Shown here: in pieces, positions 1 through 8,705 of the stretch
Layout of the letters: each line of letters opens with the position of its first letter
How positions within the stretch are numbered: the first letter of the stretch is position 1
DNA from: Sphingomonas sp. Leaf9
GTDB lineage: Bacteria; Pseudomonadota; Alphaproteobacteria; Sphingomonadales; Sphingomonadaceae
NCBI RefSeq assembly: GCF_001421355.1
Contig: NZ_LMKC01000004.1
Coordinates: forward strand, 248,001 to 312,000
Direction: 5' to 3'
DNA length: 64,000 nucleotides
Program-made: the position numbers and the translations under genes
Notes under the pieces: model-generated
The model's input: only the letters and a program-made list of their open reading frames with translations
Told to the model about the DNA's origin: nothing
Database searches by the model: none

Positions 1-73
1 TGGACGACGCCGGGTACAGCGTGTTGTCCAGATCGAAGATCCAGTCGCGGACATGGGATAGCGCGGGCAGCAT
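1..73 (-). CDS. Pyrimidine 5'-nucleotidase-like HAD hydrolase (N-terminal fragment)
   Basis: Only the first ~24 codons are in the window; the gene runs off the left edge. The reverse strand from an ATG at 73 reads MLPALSHVRDWIFDLDNTLY. This contains the HAD motif I DxDNTLY typical of the pyrimidine 5'-nucleotidase (SDT1/YjjG-like) subgroup, in which the first Asp is the phospho-acceptor. The family dephosphorylates nucleoside monophosphates in the cytosol. The call rests on one motif plus the flanking N-terminal pattern, so the subfamily is tentative. Confidence 0.6.
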   Translation of the reverse strand, partial: MLPALSHVRDWIFDLDNTLYPASS

Positions 74-114
74 CGGGTCGGGGCTGTAGGCGCAGGTTGC
101 GACGCCCGCAAGTT

Positions 115-245
115 CCTCCCCGGCACGGGGAGGGGGACCAACCGCAGGTTGGTGGAGGGGGTGGCCGCGCAACGCAACCGTCGTGGATGTCGACAGCCCC
201 CTCCACCACCGCTGCGCGGCGGTCCCCCTCCCCGTGCCGGGGAGG
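115..245. repeat. Dispersed intergenic inverted repeat, copy 1
   Basis: Two arms rich in GGGGAGGGGG / CCCCCTCCCC face each other, each followed by a GGTGGAGGGGG-type segment, around a ~40-base spacer. The same arrangement, with nearly the same arm sequence, recurs at 14072-14194, and a fragment lies near 27812. It fills the gap between the nucleotidase start and the mnmA stop and contains no convincing gene. It looks like a REP/MITE-type intergenic element. Confidence 0.75.
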
Positions 246-247
246 AT

Positions 248-1342
248 TCAGGCTGCCTCTGTCCCCTCGATCCAGCCGCCGCCAAGCACGCGGTCGCCGG
301 CGTAGAGCACCGCCGCCTGTCCCGGCGCGACGCCATATTCGGGGGCGTCGAATACCAGCCGCTCGCCGTCCAGCCGCGCGGGCACCGGCTTTGCCATCGA
401 ACGCACCTTGGCGGTCAGCGGCCCGCCATGGTCGCCGCCGATCCAGTTGATATCCGACAGCCGGGCCGCGCCGACCGCCAGCGCGCTGCGCGGGCCGACC
501 ACCAGCCGCTTGGTCGCGGGTTCGAGGCGGACGACATAGAGCGGCTCGGCAAGGCCACCGATCTCCAGCCCGCGCCGTTGCCCGACGGTATAGCCGACCA
601 GGCCGCCATGGCGGCCCAGCACATGCCCTTCGAGGTCGACGATCTCACCGCCCTCCTGTGCCTCGGGTCGCAGCTTGCGGACCAGCGAGGCATAGTCGCC
701 ATCGGGGACGAAGCAGATGTCCTGGCTGTCGGGCTTGCCCGCGACGCCCAGTCCCAGTTCGGTCGCGATCTCGCGCACGCGGGCCTTGGGCATCGCGCCC
801 AGCGGAAAGCGCAGGAAGTCGAGCTGTGCCTGGGTCGTCGCGAACAGGAAATAGCTCTGGTCGCGCGCCGGATCGATCGCGCGGTGCAGTTCGGCCCCCG
901 CCGGCCCCATCACCCGGCGGATATAATGGCCGGTCGCCAGGCAGTCGGCGCCGAGGTCGCGGGCAAGCGCGAACAGGTCGGTGAATTTCGGCCCCATGTT
1001 GCACTTCACGCAAGGGATCGGCGTGCGCCCGGCCAGATAGGCATCGGCAAAGTCGTCGATCACCGTTTCGCGAAAGCTGCTTTCATGGTCGAAGACATAA
1101 TGGGCGATGCCCAGCTTGTCGCACACCGCGCGCGCATCGCGAATGTCGCGGCCGGCGCAGCACGACCCGGCCCGCCCGACGGCCGCGCCATGGTCGTAAA
1201 GCTGCAACGTGACGCCGATCGTCTCTGCCCCCGTCGCATGGGCGAGTGCCGCCACGACCGAACTGTCGACGCCGCCCGACATCGCGACGACGATCCGCCG
1301 CGCGGAAACGGGCGCATCCAGTTGAAATTCACCAAGGTCCAT
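248..1342 (-). CDS. mnmA: tRNA-uridine 2-sulfurtransferase MnmA
   Basis: 364 aa enzyme that thiolates U34 of tRNA Lys/Glu/Gln in the cytosol. It activates the uridine with ATP, and sulfur is relayed through catalytic cysteines. Visible motifs are the N-terminal PP-loop SGGVDSSV, the first catalytic Cys in PIPCVKCN (mid-protein) and the second Cys in DSQDICFV, followed by the C-terminal beta-barrel. Length matches the family (~360-370). I prefer the ATG at 1342, giving MDLGEFQ, over a TTG 12 codons upstream. The long forward-strand reading frame over the same bases is antisense shadow. Confidence 0.96.
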   Translation of the reverse strand: MDLGEFQLDAPVSARRIVVAMSGGVDSSVVAALAHATGAETIGVTLQLYDHGAAVGRAGSCCAGRDIRDARAVCDKLGIAHYVFDHESSFRETVIDDFADAYLAGRTPIPCVKCNMGPKFTDLFALARDLGADCLATGHYIRRVMGPAGAELHRAIDPARDQSYFLFATTQAQLDFLRFPLGAMPKARVREIATELGLGVAGKPDSQDICFVPDGDYASLVRKLRPEAQEGGEIVDLEGHVLGRHGGLVGYTVGQRRGLEIGGLAEPLYVVRLEPATKRLVVGPRSALAVGAARLSDINWIGGDHGGPLTAKVRSMAKPVPARLDGERLVFDAPEYGVAPGQAAVLYAGDRVLGGGWIEGTEAA

Positions 1343-1440
1343 GTGCCGCCAGATAGGCGTTCCCGGCCCCGGTTGCAAAAATCCTGCGCCATTTACCGGA
1401 CCTTCAACAGTGTCAGCCTATTAGCAGGGTCTAGGCCCTG

Positions 1441-1725
1441 TTGCTGGATGATGATTTGGATCTGAGCTTTGCCCGTTTCGACCGTGGTTCCACGGTCACC
1501 CCCCTGCCGACGGAGCTGGCCGTGCTGCTGGCCGCCGCGACGGGGCGGCAGGCGGCGACGCCGACGGCACGGTTGCAGACCCGGCTGGCATGGAACCGCG
1601 CGCCGGTATCCCTGCTCAATCCGGCGGACGGGGCGTTCAATGGGTGGACCGCCGCCTTGCTGCGGGGGTGCGTCGCGCCGGAATACCGGCCCGTCGCGAA
1701 GAAGTGGCAGGACACCAGCGGATGA
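1441..1725 (+). CDS. Hypothetical protein, 94 aa
   Basis: The frame opens with TTG at 1441 directly after an in-frame TAG. It shows strongly GC-biased third positions, which argues for coding. The protein is acidic at the N-terminus and contains a short Trp-containing segment (RLAWNRAP) and a basic C-terminus. I recognise no family. It sits between mnmA (divergent) and sciP (same strand). The unusual start codon and lack of homology leave open that this is a decayed or truncated gene. Confidence 0.35.
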   Translation: MLDDDLDLSFARFDRGSTVTPLPTELAVLLAAATGRQAATPTARLQTRLAWNRAPVSLLNPADGAFNGWTAALLRGCVAPEYRPVAKKWQDTSG

Positions 1726-1824
1726 AGACGATGTTTACCTAGCCGTTTTAGCCGATGTTCAACCGCGTTCGCGTATGACCGCGCAAGAAGGTTTCAGGGG
1801 AATTTCCCCGGCTCGAGGTCCAGT

Positions 1825-2127
1825 ATGATTGAGAACCACAAGATCCGTCCGGCAAAAGTGATCGGTCCGCTCGGCGAGCCGCTGACGCTCGATTCGCTGC
1901 CGCCGCCCGAAACGACCCGTTGGGTCGTGCGTCGCAAGGCGGAAGTGGTCGCGGCGGTCAATGGCGGCCTGCTGAGCGTGGACGACGTGTGCCAGCGCTA
2001 CAACCTGTCGGCGGAGGAATTCGCCAGCTGGCAGCGCGCGGTCGACCGGTCGGGCATGCCCGGCCTGCGCGTGACGCGGATTCAGCACTATAAATCGCTG
2101 TATGAGCGCCAGCAGCGCAAATATTGA
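1825..2127 (+). CDS. sciP: SciP/DUF1153 family CtrA-inhibitor protein
   Basis: 100 aa protein of the DUF1153 family. In Caulobacter the member SciP binds the master regulator CtrA and blocks its transcriptional activation in G1. The central stretch TTRWVVRRKAEVVAAVNGGL, followed by a helix-turn-helix with the SAEEFASWQRAVDR pattern, is characteristic and highly conserved in alphaproteobacteria. It is a single gene with an ATG start at 1825. The family is certain; the CtrA role is inferred from the Caulobacter member. Confidence 0.9.
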   Translation: MIENHKIRPAKVIGPLGEPLTLDSLPPPETTRWVVRRKAEVVAAVNGGLLSVDDVCQRYNLSAEEFASWQRAVDRSGMPGLRVTRIQHYKSLYERQQRKY

Positions 2128-2236
2128 GGCGCAGAGTTAAAACGGAGGCGGAACAAGCCAGTCCCTGAAGAGTCTTTCCCTTAGTACGCCCGGTACGAAT
2201 TTCGCCGGGTTGCAGACAGCAATGGAGGGACGTCTC

Positions 2237-2488
2237 ATGGGTATCATCATCTGGCTGGTCGTTGGTGGCGTGGTTGGCTGGTTGGCCAGCATTGTCATGC
2301 GGACGGACGCACAGCAGGGCATCATCCTGAATGTCGTCGTCGGCATCGTCGGCGCGGTCATCGCGGGCTTCGTGACGGGTGCCAACATCAACAACGGCAT
2401 CACCGTCATGAGCTTCCTGTATTCGCTGCTGGGCGCGATTGTCCTTCTTGCGATCGTGAATCTCGTGCGTCGCGGTTCGGTGCGCTAA
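2237..2488 (+). CDS. GlsB/YeaQ/YmgE family small membrane protein
   Basis: 83 aa, almost entirely hydrophobic, with three predicted transmembrane segments. It has the family pattern GxxxGWLAS, GIILNVVVGIVGAVIAG and a C-terminal helix ending in a short basic tail. Family members (transglycosylase-associated or GlsB-like) are inner-membrane proteins induced in stress or stationary phase; the molecular function is unknown. The ATG at 2237 is chosen because GGAGGGA lies 7 bases upstream; an upstream in-frame ATG at 2210 has no such site. Confidence 0.85.
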   Translation: MGIIIWLVVGGVVGWLASIVMRTDAQQGIILNVVVGIVGAVIAGFVTGANINNGITVMSFLYSLLGAIVLLAIVNLVRRGSVR

Positions 2489-2517
2489 GCACCTGCCATC
2501 GACCAATACGATCGAAC

Positions 2518-2547
2518 CGGGCCGTCCCTGCTGGGGCGGCCCGTTTT
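2518..2547 (+). terminator. Rho-independent terminator
   Basis: A stem GGGCCGTCC / GGGCGGCCC with a 4-5 base loop is followed by TTTT. It lies 30 bases after the GlsB-type gene and just before the convergent end of the histidine kinase gene. Confidence 0.75.
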
Positions 2548-2555
2548 GCGATGGG

Positions 2556-4541
2556 TCAGCCGCCGGTCAGGTCGGACAGAGCGGCCCGCATCGACACCTG
2601 CACGCCGGCGGGATCATAGCAGATCACGCTGTCGCCGGTGCCGGCCAGGCCGAGGCGCAGCAGCTTCGACCCGAACCCCCGCCGCGCCGGCTGGCAGACC
2701 ACGGGCCCGCCGCGTTCCTGCCACGTCAGCGACAACTGCCCCTCCGCCACGGACCAGTCGAGCGCCACCGTGCCGTCCGCCGTCGACAACGCCCCGTATT
2801 TGACCGCGTTGGTGCCCAGTTCGTGGAGGATCAGCGCCAGCGCCAGCGCCGCGCGCGCGCCCAGCGCCACATCGGGACCGGCCAGCGCGATGCGATCGTT
2901 GCAGCCGAATACGCCCATCACCTGACCGATGGTGGTCCGCATGTCGGCACCGACCCAGTTGCGTTCGACCAGCACGTCATGCGCGACGCCCAGCGCCTGC
3001 AACCGGCGTTCGAACGCATCGAGCGGCGCGCGGTCGACCGATCCGCGCAGCGTCTGCGACGCGATCGCCTGCACCATCGACAGCGTATTCTTCAGCCGAT
3101 GGGCCAGTTCCTGGATCAACAGGCTCTGCCGCGCTTCCGATTCGACCTGCGCCATGCCGACCTCGACCCGATCGGCGACCTTGCGCAGGAACACGATCTC
3201 TTCGCTGTTCCAGCGGCGGGGACCGGCAGTGTGGACGAGGAACGCCGAGACGATTCGCCCGTCGCGGCGGACGGGCACGATCACGAACGCCCCGATCCCC
3301 CGCGCCGCCAGCGCATCGGCATGCCCGGCGGTACGCCGGTCGCTCCGCACATCGTCGACCGCGATCGCGTCCCCTTTGGCAAGGGCGTCGGCAAGGTCGC
3401 CGAAATCGTCGACCGCCTGCCGTCCGGCCAATGAGGTGCCGCCCTCCGCCGTCCAGTCGGGGCCGATCTCGATCTGGGTGATGCCCGCGTCGATCCGGCC
3501 GAAGCCTGCACAGGCGACGTCCAGCGTCCGCCCGGCCAGCGCCGATGCCGCCCGCGCCACATCGGCGACATCGTGACAGTCGCGCAGCGCGTCGCCCAGC
3601 TGGATCAGCGCCGACTGCCGCCCCTCCGCCGCGCGATCGAGCGTGATGTCGCGCAGGATCGCGCCGAAGCGGTCGCCATCGATCCGGAAACAATGCCCCC
3701 GGAACCAGCGTCCGATCGTGGGCACATGATGGACGAACCCGATCGGCGCGCCGTCCTCCAGCATGCCGTGCAGCCCATCGGCCCAGCGTTCGGGCGCGGC
3801 GGGATCGATCTGTCGCCCGGTCGCTGCCAGCATCCGGTCGCGATCGATCCCGGACAGCGCGAACCATGCCGGATTGGCATCGACGAATTGCCAGTCGATC
3901 ACCCGCCCGTCGGCGTCGCGGATCGCCTCGCCCAGCACGAAGCCGTCGTTGATATTTTCGAACAGGCCCTGCCAGCGGCGTTCGTTGCCCGACAACGCCG
4001 CCTCGGTCTCGGCGATGCGGTGCAGCGTTTCGTCCCGCTCCGCCAGCAACCGCCGCAGTTCGAGCGTCGTCACCACATGTCGCGCGAGGCGCAGCAGCAT
4101 GTCGCGCTGGACCGTGCTCAACCCCTCGGGCCGCGCCACCATGTCGAGCACGCACAGCGTGCCGACCGGCACGCCGTCGCCGATGCGCAGCGGAACGCCC
4201 GCGTAGAAGCGGATGTGCGGCTCCCCGAGAACGATGCCGCTCGCACGGGTGCGGGGATCGGCCGACAGATCGGGAATGACCAGAATATCGTCGACGTCCA
4301 GCGCATGGGTGCAGATCGCATCGTCGAGCGAGGTTCCGCACAGATCGGTCCCGACCTGCGCGACGAACCATTGCCGATCCGGCGCCAGCAAGGTGACGAG
4401 CGCAACCGGCGCTTCGCAGATTTCGGCAGCCAGTCGGGCAAGGTCATCCTGCGCCCCCTGGCCGATCGCCTCGATCAGCCGATAGTCGCGAATCGCGGCA
4501 AACCGCCGGTTCGATCCGGTCGTATCGATCGTCGCCCCCAT
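2556..4541 (-). CDS. GAF-PAS-GAF HWE-family sensor histidine kinase
   Basis: 661 aa soluble kinase with no transmembrane segments. Order: N-terminal GAF domain (~residues 10-165), PAS domain (~185-300), second GAF (~310-475), then an HWE-type kinase core. The core has the phospho-acceptor box ELAHRLKNTLSMV (~490) and an ATP-binding domain containing LILHELGTNAVKYGALS. HWE kinases are typical of alphaproteobacteria and often act in general stress or light signalling. No partner response regulator is adjacent. The ligands of the GAF and PAS domains cannot be read from sequence. Confidence 0.9.
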   Translation of the reverse strand: MGATIDTTGSNRRFAAIRDYRLIEAIGQGAQDDLARLAAEICEAPVALVTLLAPDRQWFVAQVGTDLCGTSLDDAICTHALDVDDILVIPDLSADPRTRASGIVLGEPHIRFYAGVPLRIGDGVPVGTLCVLDMVARPEGLSTVQRDMLLRLARHVVTTLELRRLLAERDETLHRIAETEAALSGNERRWQGLFENINDGFVLGEAIRDADGRVIDWQFVDANPAWFALSGIDRDRMLAATGRQIDPAAPERWADGLHGMLEDGAPIGFVHHVPTIGRWFRGHCFRIDGDRFGAILRDITLDRAAEGRQSALIQLGDALRDCHDVADVARAASALAGRTLDVACAGFGRIDAGITQIEIGPDWTAEGGTSLAGRQAVDDFGDLADALAKGDAIAVDDVRSDRRTAGHADALAARGIGAFVIVPVRRDGRIVSAFLVHTAGPRRWNSEEIVFLRKVADRVEVGMAQVESEARQSLLIQELAHRLKNTLSMVQAIASQTLRGSVDRAPLDAFERRLQALGVAHDVLVERNWVGADMRTTIGQVMGVFGCNDRIALAGPDVALGARAALALALILHELGTNAVKYGALSTADGTVALDWSVAEGQLSLTWQERGGPVVCQPARRGFGSKLLRLGLAGTGDSVICYDPAGVQVSMRAALSDLTGG

Positions 4542-4595
4542 GGTCGCCCTGCCCCTATGGCCATGATCGGGATAGCAATTCCCCCGCCATGGTAC

Positions 4596-4625
4596 AAGGG
4601 GCGCACCAAGGTTGGCACGCCCCTT
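4596..4625. terminator. Palindromic hairpin between msrA and the histidine kinase
   Basis: A 30-base near-perfect dyad (AAGGGGCG...CGCCCCTT, with an inner CCAA/TTGG pair) lies just past the msrA stop on the msrA strand. It has no clear T-tract, so terminator function is probable rather than certain. Confidence 0.5.
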
Positions 4626-4648
4626 GCTAATTTAGTCCCGTGGCGGGA

Positions 4649-5191
4649 TCAGGCCGTTTCGGCCGCCCGGCTGTGCGCGGCAAAGCTCTTGCGCAGCTTT
4701 TGCAGCTTTGGCGGGATGATCGCCAGGCAATAGGGATTCCGCTGCCCCTCGCCGTCCCAATATTCCTGATGATAGTCCTCGGCCGGATACCAGGTCGTCA
4801 GCGGTTCGATCGTGGTGACGATCTGCCCGCGCCCTTCGCCCGCACGTTCGATGCCCGCCCGCGCCGCCGCTTCCTGTTCGGGCGAATGCGGGAAGATCGC
4901 CGAGCGATACTGGGTGCCGACGTCGTTGCCCTGCCGGTTCAGCTGCGTCGGGTCATGCGTCGCAAAGAAAATGTCGAGCATGTCGTCATAGCTGATGACG
5001 GCGGGGTCGTAGGTGACGCGGATCGCCTCGGCATGACCGGTGTCGCCGCCGCACACCTGCTTGTAGGTCGGATGCTCGACCGTGCCGCCGATATAGCCGC
5101 TTTCGACCTGTTCGACGCCGATCACGTCGCGAAACACCGCCTCGGTGCACCAGAAACATCCGCCGGCGAAGGTCGCCTGTTCGGTAGCCAT
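4649..5191 (-). CDS. msrA: Peptide-methionine (S)-S-oxide reductase MsrA
   Basis: 180 aa repair enzyme reducing methionine S-sulfoxide in proteins. The active-site motif GGCFWCTEAVF is at residues ~9-19, with the catalytic Cys in GCFW. Downstream are the family blocks YIGGTVEHPTYKQVCGGDTGHAEA and the HDPTQLNRQGNDVGTQYRS-type segment. The ATG at 5191 is preferred because AAGGAGA precedes it and the family starts just before GGCFW; the frame extends upstream without support. It is divergent from galE. Confidence 0.95.
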   Translation of the reverse strand: MATEQATFAGGCFWCTEAVFRDVIGVEQVESGYIGGTVEHPTYKQVCGGDTGHAEAIRVTYDPAVISYDDMLDIFFATHDPTQLNRQGNDVGTQYRSAIFPHSPEQEAAARAGIERAGEGRGQIVTTIEPLTTWYPAEDYHQEYWDGEGQRNPYCLAIIPPKLQKLRKSFAAHSRAAETA

Positions 5192-5255
5192 TGCGTAATC
5201 TCCTTCGGTCGAAGAGATAGGCGCACGAGACAGCGACGCAATCGGGGGTACGGTA

Positions 5256-6251
5256 ATGGGCAAGGTTCTGGTCACGGGCGGCGCGGGCTATATCGGCAGC
5301 CATGCGGTGCTGGCGCTGCTCGATGCCGGCCATGCGGTCGTGGTGGTCGACAATCTGGTCACCGGCTTCGACTGGGCGGTCGATCCCCGTGCCGCGCTGG
5401 TCGTGGCCGATATCAGCGACGATGCGGCGGTGCGCGCGGCGATGCGCGACCATGACGTGCACGCCATCCTGCACTTCGCCGGATCGGTCGTGGTGCCGGA
5501 GTCGGTCGAGAACCCGCTCAAATATTACCGCAACAACACCGCCGCCTCGCGCAGCCTGATCGAAAGCGCCGTCGCCGAAGGGGTGAAGCATTTCATCTTC
5601 TCCTCGACCGCCGCGACCTATGGCATCCCCGAGGTCGTGCCGGTGCGCGAGGACAGCCCGAAACAGCCGATCAACCCGTACGGCATGTCGAAGCTGATGA
5701 CCGAGATCATGCTGGCCGATGTCGCCGCCGCGCATCCGATCAACTATGCGGCGCTGCGCTATTTCAACGTCGCTGGCGCCGATCCGCAGGGGCGCAGCGG
5801 CCAGTCGACCGCCGGCGCGACGCACTTGATTAAGGTCGCTGTCGAGGCGGCGACCGGCAAGCGCGCGCATGTCGGCGTCTATGGCACCGATTTCGCGACG
5901 CCCGACGGGACCGGGGTGCGCGACTATATCCATGTCAGCGACCTGGCCGACGCGCATGTCCATGCGCTCGACCTGCTGATGGCCGATCCGGGCAAGAGCC
6001 ACACCATGAACGCGGGCTATGGCCGCGGCTATTCGGTGCTCGAGGTGCTGGATGCGGTCGACCGGGTGACGAACCACACGATCGAGCGCAAGCTGGAGGG
6101 GCGTCGCGCCGGCGATCCCGACGCGCTGGTCGCCGACAACAGCACGATCCTCGCCACCCTGCCGTGGCGGCCGCAGCATGCCGATCTCGACCAGATCGTG
6201 CGTGACGCGCTGGCGTGGGAGCGCCAGCTGGCGGAACGGCGCAGCGGCTGA
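5256..6251 (+). CDS. galE: UDP-glucose 4-epimerase GalE
   Basis: 331 aa SDR-fold epimerase interconverting UDP-glucose and UDP-galactose, supplying precursors for surface polysaccharide. It shows the Rossmann NAD-binding motif GGAGYIGSH at residues 8-16, the catalytic Ser/Thr region SSTAATYG, and the YxxxK pair in NPYGMSK. Full length for the family (~330). Transcribed away from msrA and separated from pdxH by ~70 bases. Bacterial galactose epimerases overlap in substrate with GalNAc epimerases, so specificity is inferred. Confidence 0.93.
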   Translation: MGKVLVTGGAGYIGSHAVLALLDAGHAVVVVDNLVTGFDWAVDPRAALVVADISDDAAVRAAMRDHDVHAILHFAGSVVVPESVENPLKYYRNNTAASRSLIESAVAEGVKHFIFSSTAATYGIPEVVPVREDSPKQPINPYGMSKLMTEIMLADVAAAHPINYAALRYFNVAGADPQGRSGQSTAGATHLIKVAVEAATGKRAHVGVYGTDFATPDGTGVRDYIHVSDLADAHVHALDLLMADPGKSHTMNAGYGRGYSVLEVLDAVDRVTNHTIERKLEGRRAGDPDALVADNSTILATLPWRPQHADLDQIVRDALAWERQLAERRSG

Positions 6252-6320
6252 TCCGGGGCGATGCGCCCCTGCCCTTCGGGTCGGGGTGAAATCGCGCGGC
6301 AAAGGGGCTATGTGCGGGCG

Positions 6321-6899
6321 ATGACCGATCCCTTCGACCTGTTCGACCAATGGTTCGCCGAGGCCCGCGCCAGCGAGCCGAATGACCCCAATGCCATGGC
6401 GCTGGCCACCGCCGATGCCGCGGGGCACCCCTCGGTGCGGATGGTGCTGCTGAAGGGCCATGGCCGCGACGGATTCGTGTTCTACACCAATCGCGAAGGG
6501 CGCAAGGCCGCCGACCTGGCCGCCAATCCCAACGCCGCACTATTGTTCCACTGGAAATCACTGCGCCGCCAGATCCGGATCGAGGGGCCGGTGACGCTGG
6601 CGTCGGATGCCGAATCCGACGCCTATTTCGCCTCGCGCGGGCGCGATTCGCAGCTGGGTGCCTGGGCGTCGGACCAGTCGCGTCCGCTGGATGATCGTGC
6701 CACGTTCGAGGCGCGCTTTGCCGAGGTGCAGGCGCGGTTCGAAGGGCAGGACGTGCCCCGCCCGTCCTTCTGGGGTGGATACCGGGTGACGCCCCGGTCG
6801 ATCGAATTCTGGCAGGACCGCGCGCACCGGCTGCACGAACGCCGCGTGTTCACCCCCGGCACCGACGGCAGCTGGAGCGAAGGGCTGCTGTTCCCATGA
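6321..6899 (+). CDS. pdxH: Pyridoxamine 5'-phosphate oxidase PdxH
   Basis: 192 aa FMN-dependent enzyme making pyridoxal 5'-phosphate from PNP/PMP. The family blocks are present: PNAMALATAD near the start, RMVLLKGHGRDGFVFYTN (FMN binding), SRPLDDR in the middle and the C-terminal FWGGYRVTP...EFWQ plus RLHERRVF. The ATG at 6321 follows AAAGGGG. The stop overlaps the start of the next gene (ATGA), so the two are translationally coupled. Confidence 0.95.
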   Translation: MTDPFDLFDQWFAEARASEPNDPNAMALATADAAGHPSVRMVLLKGHGRDGFVFYTNREGRKAADLAANPNAALLFHWKSLRRQIRIEGPVTLASDAESDAYFASRGRDSQLGAWASDQSRPLDDRATFEARFAEVQARFEGQDVPRPSFWGGYRVTPRSIEFWQDRAHRLHERRVFTPGTDGSWSEGLLFP

Positions 6900-7852
6900 C
6901 GGAGACCGAACGCAAGCGGGTGATCCCGCTCGCCACCCGCGCCGCCATCGCGTCGGTGACGATGGCGGTGTTCCTGCTGGGGCTGAAGGGATTTGCCGCA
7001 TGGCATACCGGATCGGTGGCGATGCTGGGCAGCCTTGCCGACACCGCGCTCGACCTGCTCGCTTCGCTGGTGACGTTGTACGGCGTGCGCCTGGCCGCGA
7101 CGCCCGCCGATCATGACCACCGTTTTGGCCATGGCAAGGCGGAGGCGCTGGCGGCGCTGTTCCAGGTCATGCTGATCACCGCATCGGCCGCGGGTATCGC
7201 ATGGCGCGCGATCGCCGCGTTCGGCGCGCCGGGCGAGACGCAGGATGTCGAATTCGGCATCGGCGTGTCGGTGATCGCGATCCTCGCGACCTTTGCGCTG
7301 CTGGCGTATCAGAAATCGATCATCGACCGCACCGGATCGGTCGCGATCCGCGCCGACAATGTGCATTATCAGAGCGACCTGTTGCTCAATCTGGCGGTGA
7401 TCGTGGCGATGGTGCTCGACCAGCTGTTCGGCATTCGCGGCGCCGACCCGGTGATGGGCATCCTGATCGCGCTGTGGCTGGCATGGGGCGCGTTCCAGGC
7501 GTCGAGCCAGGCGATCGACCAGCTGATGGACAAGGAATGGCCGGAGGACGAGCGCCATGCGTTCCTCGACGTCGCGGCACGGCAGCAGGGTCTGCGCGGC
7601 ATCCACGACTTCCGCACCCGTCGTTCGGGCAGCCACGACTTCGCGCAGTTCCATATGGAGGTCGCACGCGACATGACCGTCGCCGAGGCGCATGATGTGG
7701 TCGAAGGCGTCGAGCGCGCGCTGCGCCAGGCATTTCCAAAGGTCGAGGTGCTGATCCACCTCGATCCCGAAGGCCATGTCGACACCGACAACCCGCTGGT
7801 CGAGGCGGACGTGACCCCGCACTGGTTCGGCAAGCGCGTGGGGAGCCTGTAG
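6896..7852 (+). CDS. Cation diffusion facilitator (FieF-like) divalent metal efflux transporter
   Basis: 318 aa inner-membrane metal/proton antiporter. Six hydrophobic segments occupy the first ~205 residues. The metal-site motifs are SLADTALDLLAS in TM2 and HYQSDLLLN in TM5, with the histidine-containing DHDHRFGHGKAEALA loop between TM2 and TM3. The C-terminal cytoplasmic ferredoxin-like domain includes HDFRTRRSGSHDF and HLDPEGH. Such proteins export Zn, Fe or related ions; the metal cannot be decided here. Coupled to pdxH by a 4-base overlap and followed 1 base later by the PhzF-like gene. Confidence 0.9.
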   Translation: MTETERKRVIPLATRAAIASVTMAVFLLGLKGFAAWHTGSVAMLGSLADTALDLLASLVTLYGVRLAATPADHDHRFGHGKAEALAALFQVMLITASAAGIAWRAIAAFGAPGETQDVEFGIGVSVIAILATFALLAYQKSIIDRTGSVAIRADNVHYQSDLLLNLAVIVAMVLDQLFGIRGADPVMGILIALWLAWGAFQASSQAIDQLMDKEWPEDERHAFLDVAARQQGLRGIHDFRTRRSGSHDFAQFHMEVARDMTVAEAHDVVEGVERALRQAFPKVEVLIHLDPEGHVDTDNPLVEADVTPHWFGKRVGSL

Positions 7853-7853
7853 C

Positions 7854-8639
7854 ATGACGATGCCGTTCACCGTGGTCGACGCGTTCGCCGACCGCCCGTT
7901 CGCGGGCAATCCGGCGGCGGTAATGCTGCTCGACGCCTGGCCCGACGATGCGCTGCTCCAGTCGATCGCGCTGGAGCACAACCTGTCGGAAACCGCGTTT
8001 GCGATGCCGGTGGGTGGTGGCGAGGCCGACTATGAACTGCGCTGGTTCACGCCCACCGTCGAGATCGCGATGTGCGGCCATGCCACGTTGGCGAGCGGCC
8101 ATGTGCTGCTGGGGACACGCGACGCGGTGCGCTTCGCCACGCGCAAGGCGGGCATGCTGATCGTGCGGCGCGAGGGCGATGGCTATACGCTCGACCTGCC
8201 GGTGACGCGGGTCGCGGCAGCGCCGGATGCGGCGCTGTTGGCGGCGCTGGGCTGCGATGGCGAGGTATTCGCGAGTGTTGCGGGGGCACAGGAAACCAGC
8301 ATCATCCTGTTGCCCGACGCGGCGGCGGTGCGTGCCTGTACGCCCGACATGGCGGCGCTGTCGGCATGTCATGTGATGGCGATCGTCACGGCGCCGGGCG
8401 ATGTCGCCGATGTCGTCAGCCGCGTGTTCGTGCCGGCATGGGGCGTGGACGAGGACCCGGTGACCGGATCGGCCCATGCCGCGCTCACCCCCTTTTGGGC
8501 CAAGCGCCTGGGTCGGGACCGCTTCACCGCGTTCCAGGCGAGCGCGCGGGGCGGCCATCTGACCTGCACGCTGGCTGGCGACCGTGCGGTGCTGGGCGGG
8601 CGGTGCGTGACGGTGATGCGGGGCGAGCTGTTGCTGTAA
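7854..8639 (+). CDS. PhzF family epimerase/isomerase
   Basis: 261 aa member of the PhzF fold, which uses a catalytic Glu near the N-terminus. The family signatures PFAGNPAAVM, NLSETAFA (catalytic Glu), ELRWFTPTVEIAMCGHATLA and DEDPVTGSAHAALTPFW are all present. Most members outside phenazine clusters have unknown substrates, and no phenazine genes are near. It probably forms an operon with pdxH and the cation transporter, given 0-1 base spacing. Confidence 0.9.
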   Translation: MTMPFTVVDAFADRPFAGNPAAVMLLDAWPDDALLQSIALEHNLSETAFAMPVGGGEADYELRWFTPTVEIAMCGHATLASGHVLLGTRDAVRFATRKAGMLIVRREGDGYTLDLPVTRVAAAPDAALLAALGCDGEVFASVAGAQETSIILLPDAAAVRACTPDMAALSACHVMAIVTAPGDVADVVSRVFVPAWGVDEDPVTGSAHAALTPFWAKRLGRDRFTAFQASARGGHLTCTLAGDRAVLGGRCVTVMRGELLL

Positions 8640-8705
8640 GCCGGGCTTGGGGCGGGGAAAGCGGGATTGGGTAGCAATTCGCAACCCGCCACCCATCTAT
8701 CTCCA

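Noticed and set aside
115-245. CRISPR-like look of the paired GC-rich segments
   Set aside because: Only one inverted pair with no regular direct repeats or unique spacers. No cas genes are in the window.
149-1465. Long forward reading frame over mnmA
   Set aside because: It is antisense to a full-length MnmA with all motifs. Its composition is Arg/Ala-rich shadow sequence.
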